DNA from: Lonicera japonica
Lineage: Eukaryota; Streptophyta; Magnoliopsida; Dipsacales; Caprifoliaceae
Assembly: GCA_021464415.1 (NCBI GenBank)
Contig: CM038466.1
Location: 25,669,017-25,733,016 of the forward strand
Length of the DNA: 64,000 nt
Direction: 5' to 3'
This document shows, piece by piece, positions 43,720 to 57,075 of the stretch. The notes beneath the pieces were generated by a model. That model ran no database searches. It was given only the letters and a program-made list of their open reading frames with translations, and was not told the origin of the DNA. A program made the position numbers and the translations under genes. Numbering within the stretch: position 1 is the first letter of the stretch; every line of letters begins with the position of its first letter.

Positions 43720-46702
43720 ATGGTTTCCGCGAGTATGAGTTTACAGGTATGCAATTTCCTCACTTATAATTTCGTATATATCTATATGTATATATAGTTT
43801 TCGATCTGTATGCTTTAACTTGGGCTTGGATGCATCTTTTTTTTTTTTTCTGTATAATTTTGCGTTGATTTCAGAATTTTGTAAATATCTTGGCAAAAAG
43901 TGAAATAAAAAAATATTTTCCTATTTTTCTTTATTTTTTGTAAAATCTGATAATAGTGATTTTTTCCTAATTTTTATTTTATATCATATAAATAATTGTT
44001 TGATTGATTACCACTAGCACAGTAAAAGGAAAGGGTGATTGGCGTTTTAATTTATGTTCGCATGTTTAAGATATGGATATATACTTGTGGTGAAGGCTTT
44101 CTATAGGTGGTAAGAGTGGTTGTGAGTTGTGATCCACTAGCACTGCTTATTAAATGTTACTTTCTATATTGAAAGCATAAACATAGTGAATATTGTAATA
44201 ATCAGAATAAGATATCTTAATAGAGAAAATAAGGTTATTAAACTAGAATTGGATGTTCCTTTTAGGACCACTTACTTCTTGGACACAATTGATTACAGCT
44301 GTGGCGCTGTGCTAAACCATGTGTTGAGATTTTCTCATAAGATTTTCCGTCTTGACGTTCTTATTATGTTTACTTGTACAAAACCATCTATCGAATTCAA
44401 ATTTGTGCCAAAAAACATTATCCACTTTTGAAAAAGTGACTTGCCCCTTATTATTATATAGATTTGTTAAAGAAGTGCATGAAGTTTTGTTAGTTGGCAA
44501 TTGCTTGTAGCCCTGTATCATTTCCCTGAAGTTCTTCCATAGGAACTGTATATAATCTTTTTTTAATTAGCCAGGGATATCATATCTTTTTCAATTTATG
44601 TAGGATCAAAGTGGATCAAAAGGCAACCATATTGCATTGGATATGGGCCCACGTTCTGTTAGTAGTGTTCAGCTAAAGGATCAGTTTGCTGGTGGGGATG
44701 ACTATGCTCCAAAGGTTTATGCTCCCTCTATGTTCTTTCTTTCTTTTTTTTTTTTGAAAGAAACACAACCTTTTCTTCTCAATAGATTGTTTGCATCATT
44801 CTTATTTGTTTTAATTTCCTAATTTGATAGGTGAGAAAACCGTACACGATAACAAAACAGAGGGAGAGGTGGACAGAAGAAGAGCACAAGAAATTTCTTG
44901 AAGCTTTAAAATTGTATGGTCGTGCTTGGCGACGTATAGAAGGTACAGTCAATTAATGCCGATTCTTTCTTTGAGAATGCTATTCGAGTTAGATGCATGT
45001 ACTGAAATTGATTCTGTGTGTACAGAGCATGTGGGCACCAAAACCGCAGTTCAGATTAGAAGTCATGCCCAAAAATATTTTTCTAAGGTTTACTGCTCTT
45101 ATTCCAGCACCCATTATCTAACATTCTATCTACTTCCCATTGTTTAAAGTAAATCATGTATTTCAAGACCCAAAGACGGGCAAATGTACTTGATGGTCTA
45201 TTCATTTCATAATCAATATCTGATCTTGACTTATTTTATATATTTAGGTGGTTCGTGAATCGAATAGCACTGATGCAAATTTGGTTAAACCTATTGAGAT
45301 CCCCCCTCCTCGTCCTAAAAGAAAGCCAATGCACCCATATCCTCGTAAAGTGGCGTCTCCACTAAAAAATGGAAACCCTCTTGCCGAGCAACCAAGACGG
45401 TCCATGTCACCAAATTTGTCAGTTTCTGAAAAAGAAAACCAATCTCCAACTTCAGTGTTGTCAGGAATTGGTTCTGATGCGTTAGGTACAACAGATTCAA
45501 GCACACCAAACCGTAGCCCTTCACCAGTTTCATCTACTGCTGGTGCCAAACGAAGCGACTTATCAACCGAACCCAATCTGCTGGAAGAAAATGGATCATT
45601 ACCTGATCAAGAAAATGCTAGTTCAAACCCCAACAAGCAAGTCCCCATGGTACTAATTATTTTCAAACCTAAAACTTATCCAGTTCCCATAACCTTAACA
45701 ATATTTATATTCAGACCAACAAAATAAATATATTTATATAGATTATAGAGTACTTCTGCAAGGACATATTTATCTGATGCAAAACAGCGATGTTACAATT
45801 TGGCTATTATTCATTGGTTAGAATGGATTGTTATAGAGATGAATTTTATATGTACCCCACATTCTGGCCGTTGACATGGTGGCCATATTATATATGTCAG
45901 TCTTTTCTGTTAGATGCACATGTTCCTGTAGAATTATTGTATTCATATATTGACTTTTTACTTGGTTTAAAATATCCAGAAATTGGAGTTGTGCCCTCAG
46001 GACAAGGATTTTGTCAAAGAAGAATTGGCTGAGGCAGGACCCCCGCATAGTTTGAAGCTCTTTGGGAAAACAGTATTAGTTACTGATTCCAACAGACAAT
46101 CTTCTCCGTTGTCAACATGCAAATTACAGCGTACAGACTCAAATTGTGAAAGACTACCTAAAAAACCGCCATCGGGTACAATGCCTACAAAACTTTCACC
46201 TGCAAATACAGAATGTGGTTGGAATACGTTACCTTGTGGACCAACACCACTTTATTACACTCAAATTCCGAACAAGAACTCAGATTCATGGTGGACCCTC
46301 TGTGGAGGTGTGCCATATCCTTTACTTCAACTGCACAATGCGGTTCCAGCTAAATCGAATGCGTTTTTTGAAAATGCAGCTCAAGATAAAGAGCTTCTTC
46401 AAAAGGAAGGGTCATGGACTGGTTCGAACACTGGTTTGGTAAATGCTGGGGTAGATGCTGATAGGGGCTGGGATTTTGAGACACAGAGCCATAGGCTTTT
46501 TTACAAGGAGGAAAATGAGCAAAAACCGAAATTTCTGTTCAAACCGAGTAAGGAAACTATGTGCCGTGGGCAAAAGGCTAACTTGGATAAGTTTGTGAAG
46601 GGGTTTGTTCCATATAAGAGATGTTTAGCAGATAGGGACATTCATTCATCCGCAATAACCGGTGAAGAGAGGGAAGAACAAAGAATTCGTCTTTGCTTGT
46701 AG
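43720..46702 (+). CDS. RVE1: REVEILLE 1/7-like single-MYB (SHAQKYF) clock transcription factor
   Basis: Six coding exons join in phase to 478 codons: 43720-43746, 44604-44714, 44831-44942, 45026-45087, 45248-45649 and 45980-46702 (TAG), all with GT-AG introns. The single MYB domain spans exons 3-4 (residues about 47-104): [57 protein letters not shown]. The Pro-rich segment after it ([18 protein letters not shown]) is shared by CCA1/LHY/REVEILLE proteins. The C-terminus has [41 protein letters not shown], seen in the RVE1/2/7 subgroup rather than in the longer LHY/CCA1 proteins or the RVE4/8 group with its LCL domain. Such proteins bind evening-element DNA in the nucleus and link the clock to auxin and growth genes. 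No lesion is seen. RVE1 versus RVE7 is not resolved. Confidence 0.92.
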
Positions 46703-46792
46703 TTTAGCTTCCCCAACATTCTTAGTCGAGGATTTTTAACAGTGGAGATTTGATTCAGATAAGTTAGTTGTGGCGGTTTTGGTCTCAATTTC

Positions 46793-47085
46793 AGCTGTTG
46801 GATTGACCAGAAGTGCCCACGAATTGGCACTTAGGGGGGCATCTGCTGGTGGCCGAAAAATGCCCACAACCGTTGCCAGCTTAGGGCAGTTTTTCTGCTG
46901 CTGGATGACTGGAAATGCCCATGAATGTTGCCAGCCTAGGGCGGCAAGTAGCTGTGGTCTTTGTAATGGATAACAGGAAACTGCCATATGCAGACAGGTG
47001 AGGGCGGCATGTTGTAGCAGTTTAAGCTGCTGGATGACCGGAAAGTGAATATGGACTGTCGGCTTAAGGCGGCACATCCAGGCAA
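46793..47085. repeat. degenerate ~55-bp tandem repeat in the RVE-like 3' region
   Basis: About five GC-richer units, each beginning near GCTG(C/T)TGGATGACCGGAAA and containing TGCCCA..A and TTGCCAGC(T/C)TAGGGCGGCA. Unit starts are about 46794, 46843, 46897, 46953 and 47027. The minus strand stays open across it (46736-47077) only because of the periodicity. Confidence 0.7.
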
Positions 47086-47846
47086 TGTTGGAAATTCTTA
47101 TGAAGTACCCCCATTTGTTTCTTCTTAAATTGTTCAGTCAAGTTTCATTTGTAATAGTTAATTTTGTCTCTTGTAGAGTGGTTTTGGGAGTAGCTCTTGC
47201 ATTCCTCTTCAATTCCCCCCTTTTTTTTTTCCTACTGTGAATTCCCAATCTCTCTAATTTTACTCTTTAATTTTTGTCCATATATGGTTGACTAGTGACG
47301 GATTTTAAGAAAATGTCTGTTTAAAGGTAAGGCTGCAACATAATGAATACATTATCCAGCCCCTTAAGGATTATGCTTGTGTTTTTGTCCAATATTTTTA
47401 TCTTAGGTTATGTTATGCTATGCTATGCTAATAGGGAAAGATTTGCACAGGGGTTGACCTTATTGCAGTTTTTGAAAGAGTAGTGTTTTCTTCCAAAAGA
47501 AAAATGGGGAACAGACTTGTCCAAAGTACGTTTATCTCTTTTAGATTTCAGTGCTAAATTTGGTTGGTTTTAAAGAATTTGGGACACATTCCAAAAGCTA
47601 GTTTAAGCATCTCGACCATTAATCACTTTATCTCTTATAAATTTAAAATCTATTTTATTTCATTTGTCAAGACTCGAGACAATCCAATTATTTCAAACTC
47701 CTTTTCTTCGGAGTTGTCGGTTACTAGAAGCACATGAAATTACTCACATGACAGTGGCAGAATTTTTTTTACCAAAAAAAGATACTTTAGATAATTATTT
47801 ACCAAAGTATGGCAAGTAGTTTTGATATTTTTGTCCTTTTTTGTTC
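47086..47846. other. RVE-like gene 3' flank
   Basis: (ATGCT)n-like TTATGTTATGCTATGCTATG at 47407-47430; no gene recognised. Confidence 0.5.
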
Positions 47847-48194
47847 GAGCATCTTCAAGAGACTCTTCATTATACAAATTTTTTTTATAATAATTAACAT
47901 TTATCCAAAAATTCAAGTCTAACAGTATAGTTAAAGTAGAGGATGAGTAAAGAGCCTTATTTGGCTCTCTATATCTAGAAAACCTCTCTAACTCTCTATT
48001 TAATATTTTGCATTAAAAAAATAACATCTTAAATACTCACTCTCATATATTTATTGACAATCAATTAAATTGCGACATGTGTTATAATAATAACATAAAT
48101 AGAGAGTATTGTTAGTCTCTCACTCTACTTCAAAAGATATTCTTTATTTTGAAAAAAATGCTCTTTAAAATAAAGAGTATCGTTGGAGATGCTC
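47847..48194. mobile_element. MITE with GAGCATCTTCAAGAGACTC ends
   Basis: The left end GAGCATCTTCAAGAGACTCT and the inverse right end GAGCATCTCCAACGATACTC pair. Same family as 18975-19362 and 58088-58548. Confidence 0.75.
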
Positions 48195-49441
48195 TATTCA
48201 TGCTTGGTATATTGGATTTCATTAACCTATCTTAAATAAGGAATGATCAGTTTATATTTTTTTTTTTGCACTAGTCTTAATTGGGCGCAATAAAATTAGT
48301 ACATATGTGAACATCTATAGGTACATTCGTCTATAATTTGATACCAAATTGGATAAAATTTGTACCAAATTGAACAAAATATTAGACAAAAAAAAATGCT
48401 CTCGTAAATCAGTTTATAATTTTTTTTACTGGTGTGCACGCAATGTATATATGTGAATATGTACAAGTACATTTATGTACAATATGGTACCCAATTAGGA
48501 CAAATATTAGACATAAAAAGGCTCTTGTAAAATGGTTGACGATTTGTTGATGATTTTTATTTTTGTTGTAAGTTTAATATTTTAAGTTATTGAAAAGTAA
48601 AAGCAATACATAGTCAAACTTTAACAATTTAATTAATTGAATATAATCTAATCAATTGCTTGCAAGAAAGTAAGAACAATTTCAAATTAAAATATACAAA
48701 AATAGAATAGAAAAACAAAATTAAAAGCAATTAAAGCATATATGCTTCAGTAAGCCATTTTTAGGAAGATCGTCAAAAGAGTTAACATAATTACATAATC
48801 ATAGAGTAATTATTGAATAAGATGATTAATTTTTAATCTATCAATATATTTACAGTTTAACTCACTTAATTTGTTTGTTGAATAGAAAGTGAAAAGAAAA
48901 ATACAAATTAAAAAAAAAGCATTATTTTATGTTTTATGAAATGTGTTTATAGGAATATATATATATATATATATATTAATAAATCAAGTCAGTCTTGATA
49001 TAGCAGGACTCTTTAACTGGTGGCCAAGATTTAATATCGACATTTATGTTTTGATTTCATGACTCAAGGTTGTCGTGGTATATTTGTAATATAATTGATA
49101 AATAAACTGATTATTATTTGTTAACACATTTTGGATTATCTATCCATTTAGTGAAATAAAAAATAAAATAAAATAAAATATCATATCATATAAATTCAGT
49201 GAAATTTGTGTTTTTTTTAATAATAATAAAAAAAAAGTCAGTATTATTACACTAATAGGCTGGAAAAAATTGTTGCACTTATAATTGGTAAAACTTGAAC
49301 TTGGAATGTCCATATTTTCTTTTGAATTTTTCATTGACATGGTAATGGTAATTATGAAATATATATATATATATATATATATATGAACACGAGTCTCTAG
49401 GTTCTGTTGAGTATTTTTTAAAATATTTTTCATATGGTATA
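48195..49441. other. intergenic, nothing recognised
   Basis: (TA)n at 48955-48976 and 49359-49384. ACATATGTGAACATCTATAG and ATATGTGAATATGTACAAGT blocks at 48301 and 48448 suggest an old ~145-bp duplication. No gene. Confidence 0.5.
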
Positions 49442-50906
49442 TGTTGGTTGGAAATCAACCCTAGAGGGAGAGGGGTTGAATAGAGTTTTCTAAACTAAAT
49501 GCGGAATTAAAAAGTTCTCAAAAATGTTGAAGCAATTTTAAGTAGCTAAACAACTATATGAAGGAAAATAAGCCAATCAATCAACTAATCAAGCAAAATT
49601 CAAGAGCAAATAAACAATGGCAATCTCAAACAATAATATAGCAATAAAATAAATTGCTAGAGATTGAGTTTAGAAAGATTAAATCGATTAAAGCCCAAAA
49701 ATTTTTGTTCATGTAGTTTAGTTTCCTAAACCATACATCCGCGTTCAGATAGTTTTTCGAGAATTTCTACTAATTCCAATTTTCTTCTGGGTGAAGATCA
49801 AATATCTACAAGTGTATTTTTCTCACACACTCTTACAAGTATTGCTCTACCACAATACTTTCACAAGAATCCTTCTTGCTAACTTGTGAGATTTACCTCT
49901 CACAAAGAATATTGCAAAGTGTTTGGTGATTCCCACCATTGAATAATAACTCTCTCAAGTGTTTGATAGATACAATTTATAACCCAACTAGAGTTACTTG
50001 TTTGATCGAATTTATAACTCAATGAAAAATGATTGATCAAAAATAAATGACTTGAATCTTTTGATATTGAAGATAGATGAAGTATGTATGTAAGAATAAT
50101 CAAAAGTTGTTTCAAATGTGTCTTAGAAGTCATATATATAGTCCCAAAAGTGATATAGCCGTTTGTGAGATTTGGTAGAAGTTTGGTACCAAATATGCTA
50201 AAACATTAAAAATTCAACCGCTGTATTCTAAAGAATCAGTCAACTGAGAAAAGCTTATCAGTCGATTGATGGGTTCTGTCTATCAGGTCAAAATTACAAT
50301 TTTTACGCTTTTGCATATAAGCTCTAAAATCAATTCTAATACGTTGGGGACTTCAAAAAAAAAGTTCCTAAGACACCTATTTTCGAAAAAACTCAAAATA
50401 TAATCATTTAAAATTAATGAATTTATTTGAAAACCGATTTTTGTAAGAATGAAATTTTCAAAGGAAATTCAATTCAAGCTTGTTTTCAATCAATCTATAA
50501 ATGATGTATGAGCTATATAAATAATCAAACAAGAAACCTTACATAAATCCTAAGCACTCACTCAATTAGTGAATTAACGAGTTTTTGAATGTTTCGATTT
50601 GTTTCTTCAAATTGATCTTCACTTGCACCTCTTGTCATGAAGTTTTTGCATTTGATCATTGATCTTGAACTTCATGAATAGCATTGTGATGAGATTGATT
50701 TTCCTTGACTTGTCTAATGCAATGTTGACTTGATCGGATATGGATTAAATGATCATTGTCACGTGGGATGCTTTCTTCATAAACTCCATGTTTTTCTTGA
50801 ATTTATAAGATAATGAACTACAAATTTAATTCAATAAATATGTTAAATTACACATGATTAATTTATTGTTATTATAAAAAGAAGATTAAGACCTACAACG
50901 TTAACA
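49442..50906 (-). mobile_element. solo LTR, inverted copy of the 16235-17779 family
   Basis: Starts TGTTGGTTGGAAATC and ends ACGTTAACA. Flanks are GTATA and ATATA (4 of 5 match). It is the reverse complement of the 16-kb LTR over most of its length: CTCTAGGGTTG versus its inverse, TGGGTGAAGATCAAA versus TTTGATCTTCACCC, and ACACTCTTACAAGTATTG versus its inverse. No gag/pol is attached. Confidence 0.85.
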
Positions 50907-52366
50907 ATATAGTAATCTTATTCTACCGTGTAACTTATTGTACTAGTTGTCAATATATTAAGTCCTAATATTTTTGAATAATTGTTGGTAGATTTATTTT
51001 CTTTTTATGGAAAAAATAAAATATTCACTACAATTTGTCCAGTTATTTAAAAATTATATCACATTTTTATAGCTCTATATAAATTAATTTTACAGAAAAT
51101 TTAAAAGTAATTTTGAATTACCCTATATCTTGCAAATTATTAGTCAAAAAAGGCTTGAAAAAGGCAACATAGAGATGTAAAAATTCATATCAAATTAAAA
51201 TCTTGTAGGTTGGAGAAGTTCAAAACAAGGCATAAAATGAATTTTATACAAGTAATGATTAAATAATGCAATTTTTTTTATATACAATTTTACAATCACT
51301 AGAATAAAGGGTATGGACAAGTGTAATACAATCACCACATAAAGTGGACACAACATTTTTTTCTTTTCTTATTTTGAATTATAGAAATAGTAAATTAATA
51401 ACCTTTAAATTTCATTTCGTTATGGATATATAGTCATTTATTCTTGGGTTCTTTTTTTTTGTTATTTATGTTTTTAATACTTGCAAGGCCTCATTTTTGT
51501 TTAAATAAGTTATTTGATCTGATTGTTACATATCATAAGATTTCTTTTAAATTTATTTTTCAAAACTTAAACGAGCCTTTTCATTTAAATAAATAAGATA
51601 CACATATTATTTCCTTTTAGTTTATTAGAAAAATACATGAGCCTAATTTATTTATTTTTTAAAAAATTATTATTTGAATTATTTGTGTTATAATGAAAGA
51701 TAATTCACGAATTGAAATAATATATAAACAAAAAAGTAAACAAAATTTATGAATGATAGATTTTAAAATAAATTAATGCTATTGCAAAATAAAAAATAAA
51801 AAAAACCCTTGCAATAAACTGTTCATAAAGCATAATGATGGTCCTTTTGAATTATTACTTCGATAATACCCATAATATGAGATATTCTCGTTTTACGATC
51901 ATTTGAGTTTTCCGTCAATCGAATCGCGGGAGATGGGGTAGTGGCGGTTAATTCAAATGATTAGCAAAGCGAATGTCAAATTATGGATATTATTGAAGGG
52001 ACAAATTCAAAAAGACCCTAATAAAAAGCATGAACCATTTGGTTTAGTAAACGTAAAAACTACTTTGAAATATCAATTAAAATATCGAAAAGTTCAATCT
52101 AACAAGTTTTCCACCAAATCCTAATGGGTGTATGTTTTAAAATTATGGTAGGTATAAGTTATACAAATATGACTTAGATTTGGTTAAGTTCGGATTCACG
52201 TAAATTTAGCCCGTTGAAACCAAGCCAACCAAGTATATATAATTGTTTTTCTTTAAATATTTTTGTAATACTATATAATTACAATGTAACGGTGCTTGTC
52301 AAGGCCGGGGTGAGTTTTTCCATATAATAAATATGAAAGTTTCAGATTTTCAAAGTTAATACTCTT
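50907..52366. other. intergenic, nothing recognised
   Basis: AT-rich sequence, no gene and no element ends found. Confidence 0.5.
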
Positions 52367-53284
52367 TAGGGTTGGACCTGAGTATAGGCTCAAGAGTCGA
52401 TCGACTCAGGCCCAAAAATTTGGGGGGCCTAAATTTTTTTGTTTTGTCTATACATGTATACATAGTTAATATGGAGAAAATTTAATAAAGTGTAATCAAA
52501 TAAGTGGGCCAAGCCCGTTAAGCATTAAAAGAAACAAGCAAGCAGGCAAGGCCATTCTTTAAGTGCTGAACCAACTTTGTCTTCATTAAGCAACTAATTG
52601 AGCCTATTGAAGGTCCAAGCCCCATTAATTAGATGATTCCTAATGTCATTCAATTATAAAAAGAGGACAGCAGCCAACAAATTGGAGCCGTAGCACAGCA
52701 ACAGAGCCGAGCACTCTGCTTTCCTCCTTTTCGATTCTTTATTTTTATTTATTTGTTTCTTTTTACTTTGAAGACTTTGAAGATTGAAGGTTTAATTTTA
52801 TTATTCAATTTAATTAATGCCAAGTAAGTTTTCTTTTAATCTTATTTGTTATTTAATTTTATTTATGTTAGCGTAAATTTGTGTTAGGGTTATGATGAAT
52901 ATATTTAATTAATTTTCGTGCACATATTCATACCAATTGACTCTATTAATTTAATGCTTTAATATTAAATATAATTCTTTTTATTGGATGCATATCTTAA
53001 TTGAAAAAAAGAGAGTTGAATTCTCATTATTTTTTGTTGGATTCACCTTAATATTCGATATATTTCATTTCTTAATTGAAAAAAAAGAAGTAGAATTCTC
53101 GTTATTTTTCATTGGATTCACCTTATTATTTGGTATATTTCATTTTTTTGTTGTTAGAGTTTGAGTTTATATATATTCAGTTCTGGAAAACTTTTACGAA
53201 AAAAATTAAATTTAGTATACACTAAAAATTAAGACTCTAATTTATATTTTTGACTCAGGTCCGAAAATCTCAAGTCCGGCCCTG
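52367..53284. mobile_element. hAT-type element, internally deleted
   Basis: Left TAGGGTTGGACCTGAG and inverse right CAGGGCCGGACTTGAG fit hAT ends; 8-bp flanks ATACTCTT and ATCCTCTT match at 7 of 8. The interior has a GC-richer block (52620-52740) with AGCCGTAGCACAGCAACAG, possibly the leader of a lost transposase gene, and a repeated TAATTGAAAAAAA(A)GAG(A)GT block at 52999 and 53075. No transposase frame remains. Confidence 0.75.
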
Positions 53285-53475
53285 ATCCTCTTTCATCCCA
53301 AAGTCATGGTCAGATTGATCACATTTTTAGATGGCTTGATTTTTAGTTTAGCCAAATATGCCTCAAACATGTCTACTTCTCGTTACTACATAATTATTTC
53401 TAAACTAAAATTAAATAATATTTCTTATGGCGTAACCACATGCATTACTAGTATATATATATATATATATATATA

Positions 53476-54711
53476 TCTTTATAATAAGGAAAGGTTTTTT
53501 TTTTACTAAAGAGTTTTTGAAATTCTTCCTAATCAAAGGTCTAGGTTTAGTTTGATAAATTTATTTTTTCTTACACATATTTTAGACAGGATGTGGTTTA
53601 TTTCCAAGAAGCACACACAATCAAAACAAACATAATTTCTCTCCCCTTTTTTCTTTAAACTTAAAAATATAATAACTTTTAATCAAAGTATATATTTTTA
53701 ATAAAAAATATATATTTGAAATCTACTCATGAATACTTATACAATAAGATCCATTGTTATTATAAAATTATGTATAAAAAAATATTTTTTTTACCTATAT
53801 AAGTTAACATTTTGGTGATTTTAAATTTATGTTATTTCATATTATGATTTAAGTAGAAACTTCTTAAAAAAAGAATTCTCACTTTCATAACAAATAAATT
53901 ATTTTAAACTTCCTTTTTTTTATATAATTTTTAAATTTAAAGTTTTTTTTTTCTTTTGAGGTGTAATCAATATACCTCACAACAATACTTATCCATTATC
54001 TAGCTTTACATTTTCACTTATTGTTAAATTAATTATGTCTTCGCCAGAGTATAATATAGTTTTAATAATAATATCACCCATTATCTAACTTAGATTATGA
54101 TAATAGTACTACCCATTATAACCAACTCTAAATGTCAAATTTAATACATTTCTTAAAAGTCAACAATTCACAAACTATCGTTATTGTCTTCCTTTTAAAA
54201 AAAAAAATGGTATTCACTAAAATAAAAAAATGTTATTTTGTTAGATTATTAATGTTTTATTATTTTTATTGAAGAAATTGAAGATATTTATATTTGAAAA
54301 AAAATATGGTATTCTAAAATATGGTATTCTAAAAAAATAAAAATTAAAAAATACACACAAACAAAAAAACAAAAAAACAAAAAAACAAAAGTTATTTTTA
54401 GTAGACAAGAAATAAATTAGTTTTGAAAGTTAAATCTAAAAAATTTTACAACCAATTTTTATGATACAACTTAATTTAGTAAATTTGTTAGGTGCACTTT
54501 AAATTGTTAAAAACATCGATAATTTTAGGTGTCAATTATATGGTGTACATAGTTTTAAGAATGGGTAATATAATTATCAATCTCTCTCTGTGACGGTGGC
54601 AAGGTTGGGTGTCATCTTTTGTATAACAAAGATTTGTTTTTTTGTTCATGTTTTGATACGTAGTGGTTACCCAAATTAAATCGTAGTTGCATTGGCACGG
54701 GCATACTCTAG
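53476..54711 (+). mobile_element. Helitron-like element
   Basis: Starts T|TCTTTATAATAAGGAAAGG after a (TA)n tract (53450-53475) and ends CATTGGCACGGGCATACT with CTAG|T. The 3' hairpin is weak. The interior is AT-rich without a helicase gene. Confidence 0.55.
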
Positions 54712-55373
54712 TATATATATTTTTGGAGAAGGGGCTAAAAAAAAGTTAATTTTCTAATTTATAAAATGGGTCAAAAAAATTAGTGTCAAAATAAGATCCA
54801 AAATTGAGAAACGAGATAACTCCTCCATTTCACTCTTTTCTTTAGTTCTCGTTCCTCCTCCGAATATATCTAATGTTGGGACAAATGGGTCTCTTTTTTT
54901 AGAGATAGAAAGAGCCTTCCTTCGCTGTCAATCTCTATCGTTAATTTTCCTTCAATCAATCATTTCATAGTTTAAATTACTCAATTTATTTGTCAAATGA
55001 GTTGAAAAAAAAGTGAAAAGGAATACAGATTAAAAAAATCAATAAGCAATACTTTATGTTTTATAAACTAGGTTTATGGAAGTATAATATATATATATAT
55101 TTTAGAGAAAGAGCTAGAAAAATTTGTATTTTTTTTTTGGAAGACTCGTTGTTGATCGTCTTGAGTCATAACTTTTAACTTCAGATTTTAGAGAAAGAAA
55201 GGGTAAAGAATTTTTTTTTTGAACTTATAGCTTTAGAGGGAGAAATAAGAAGTAATTTTTTGAACAAAACAATAAAAAGGGCAAGAGGAAGGATTAACGA
55301 AATTTCTACCTATTTAATAAGAATGTAGCCTTTTTCTGTGTAAACATTTTGAAAAGTACTACTTTATCAATAA
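54712..55373. other. intergenic, nothing recognised
   Basis: AT-rich sequence with GA-rich patches; no gene. Confidence 0.5.
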
Positions 55374-56731
55374 CTAGGATATATCCGTGTCGTCCGACAC
55401 GATAAAAAGAATAAAAAATAATAATCAAATAAAATATAATTACGTAAAAAATGAGAGGATTAAAGATGTGTATGAATGTATATTATCTAGGAATGAAAAC
55501 AGATAAGGTATCGCAAAAACGAAACATGTCAAACTAAAAATATAGTCATCCTCACCCGAGACATGTCTTACTTGTCCGATTAGACCTACAATCGCCTTGA
55601 CCATTTTATAATATAATGATATTATGAGTGTATTTAAAAGAGAAAAAAATATTATATTCGAGACAGATTAAACTGAAATATAGAAAATTCTCGCCCTGAA
55701 ATCGTCTCGACCATTTTGTATTGTAATGGTATTATAAGTGTATTTAAAAGAAAAAACTATATATATTATATTTGAGGTAGGTTGGACCATAATATAAAAA
55801 AAATCCGCCCCATTTGGCTCTGTTCGGATTGAAACATATTCAATCGGAATACTTTATTATTTTTAATTTAATTTCAATATCTTTTATTCATTGTGTAATA
55901 TTTTCAATAACTATTGAATTAGAAATACCTTAAGTATGCCATTATAGTTGTAATATTTTAGAAGTTTTCTTGAATCTTTTGGTATACATAATTTAAATCA
56001 CAATGGATCTTGATTTGTGGATCTTGATGAACATATTTCAAATATATAAATTTTATTAAAGTTGGATTTGTAAATTTAAAATTATGGCATTTGAAAGTTT
56101 TTTAAAAATTTGATGAGAGATAAAAGGAAAAAAATATTATATTTGAGGTAAGTCGGACCCTAGTATAAAAAAATTCCGCCCTATTTGGCTCTGTTTGGAT
56201 TAAAACATATTCGATCGGGATATTTTATTATTTTTAATTTTATTTCAGTATCTTTTATTTATTGTGTAATATTTTCAATAACTAATAAATTAGAAATACG
56301 TCAAGTGTGCCATTATAGTTGTAATATTTTATAAGTTTTATGCCATTATAGTTGTCATGTTTTATAAGTTTTCTTAAATCTTTTTGTATACATAATTTAA
56401 TAATCACAATGGATCTTGATTTGTAGATCTTGATGAACATATTTCAAATATATAAATTTTATTAAAGTTGGATTTGTAAATTTAAAGTTATGACATTTGA
56501 AAGTTTTTTAAAAATTTGATAAGAGAGAAATGTTGTAGAAAAGTAGGGAGATGTAAGAGTTATATTTGTATATATGTTTAGTGTGTGAGTAAATGTTAAG
56601 TTGATTTGACATTTTATGTGAATATAAAAATGATCTAATGGTTTAAAAGTGTTAACACTATAATAAATTAATATGAGATATTGAATTAATTTATTATTTT
56701 ATTAAAAAAAATCCTTATTTTATAATATAAA
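55374..56731 (-). mobile_element. Helitron-like element, minus orientation, with internal duplication
   Basis: On the minus strand the 3' end reads CGTGTCG GA CGACACG, then GATATATC and CTAG|T, a textbook Helitron terminus. The 5' end lies near 56731 (inverse of TTATAATATAAATT). Inside, a block from TTTGAGGTAGGTTGGAC / TTTGAGGTAAGTCGGAC through TTGTGTAATATTTTCAATAA and CACAATGGATCTTGATTTG is present twice (about 55770-56100 and 56140-56520). Confidence 0.75.
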
Positions 56732-57075
56732 TTAAAACTTATTACTAGCTCTGTTCTGTCGGTAATATTTTTTTTATATATATTTGTGTCCTGTCGGTAG
56801 ATTCGTCGCACAAATGTCTCCTCACAATGCATTATTGCATGTTATATACATTGCATCTTCAGAGCATATGATGGAATCATTCAATGAATCTTTTTGCAGT
56901 AGCAATTCTTTCTTTTCAAAGCCACTTTTCTATATTCTAGAAATGAGAGCCAGCTGTAGTTGCCAAATTCACCTCGTTCATTCCTTTTGAAAAATACGCA
57001 AGAATTTTAACCACCAAGTCATCTCTTACGTAAGCATCTATACCCCCTGTTTTGCTAAATTTACCAGGTGACCAA
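56732..57075. other. intergenic, nothing recognised
   Basis: CTGTCGGTA occurs twice (56757 and 56790). The 68-codon frame at 56784-56990 has no family. Confidence 0.4.

Noticed and set aside
45244..45576. 110-codon antisense frame in the REVEILLE-like exon 5
   Set aside because: A shadow of the sense coding sequence, which is clearly the real gene.
43720..46702. LHY/CCA1 assignment of the MYB gene
   Set aside because: The length (478 codons) and the C-terminal YKRCLADRD...EQRIRLCL block fit the REVEILLE 1/2/7 group better than the longer LHY/CCA1 proteins.
46736..47077. 113-codon antisense open frame after the REVEILLE-like gene
   Set aside because: Its repeated FPVIQQ segments reflect the underlying 55-bp DNA repeat; no family match and no promoter.
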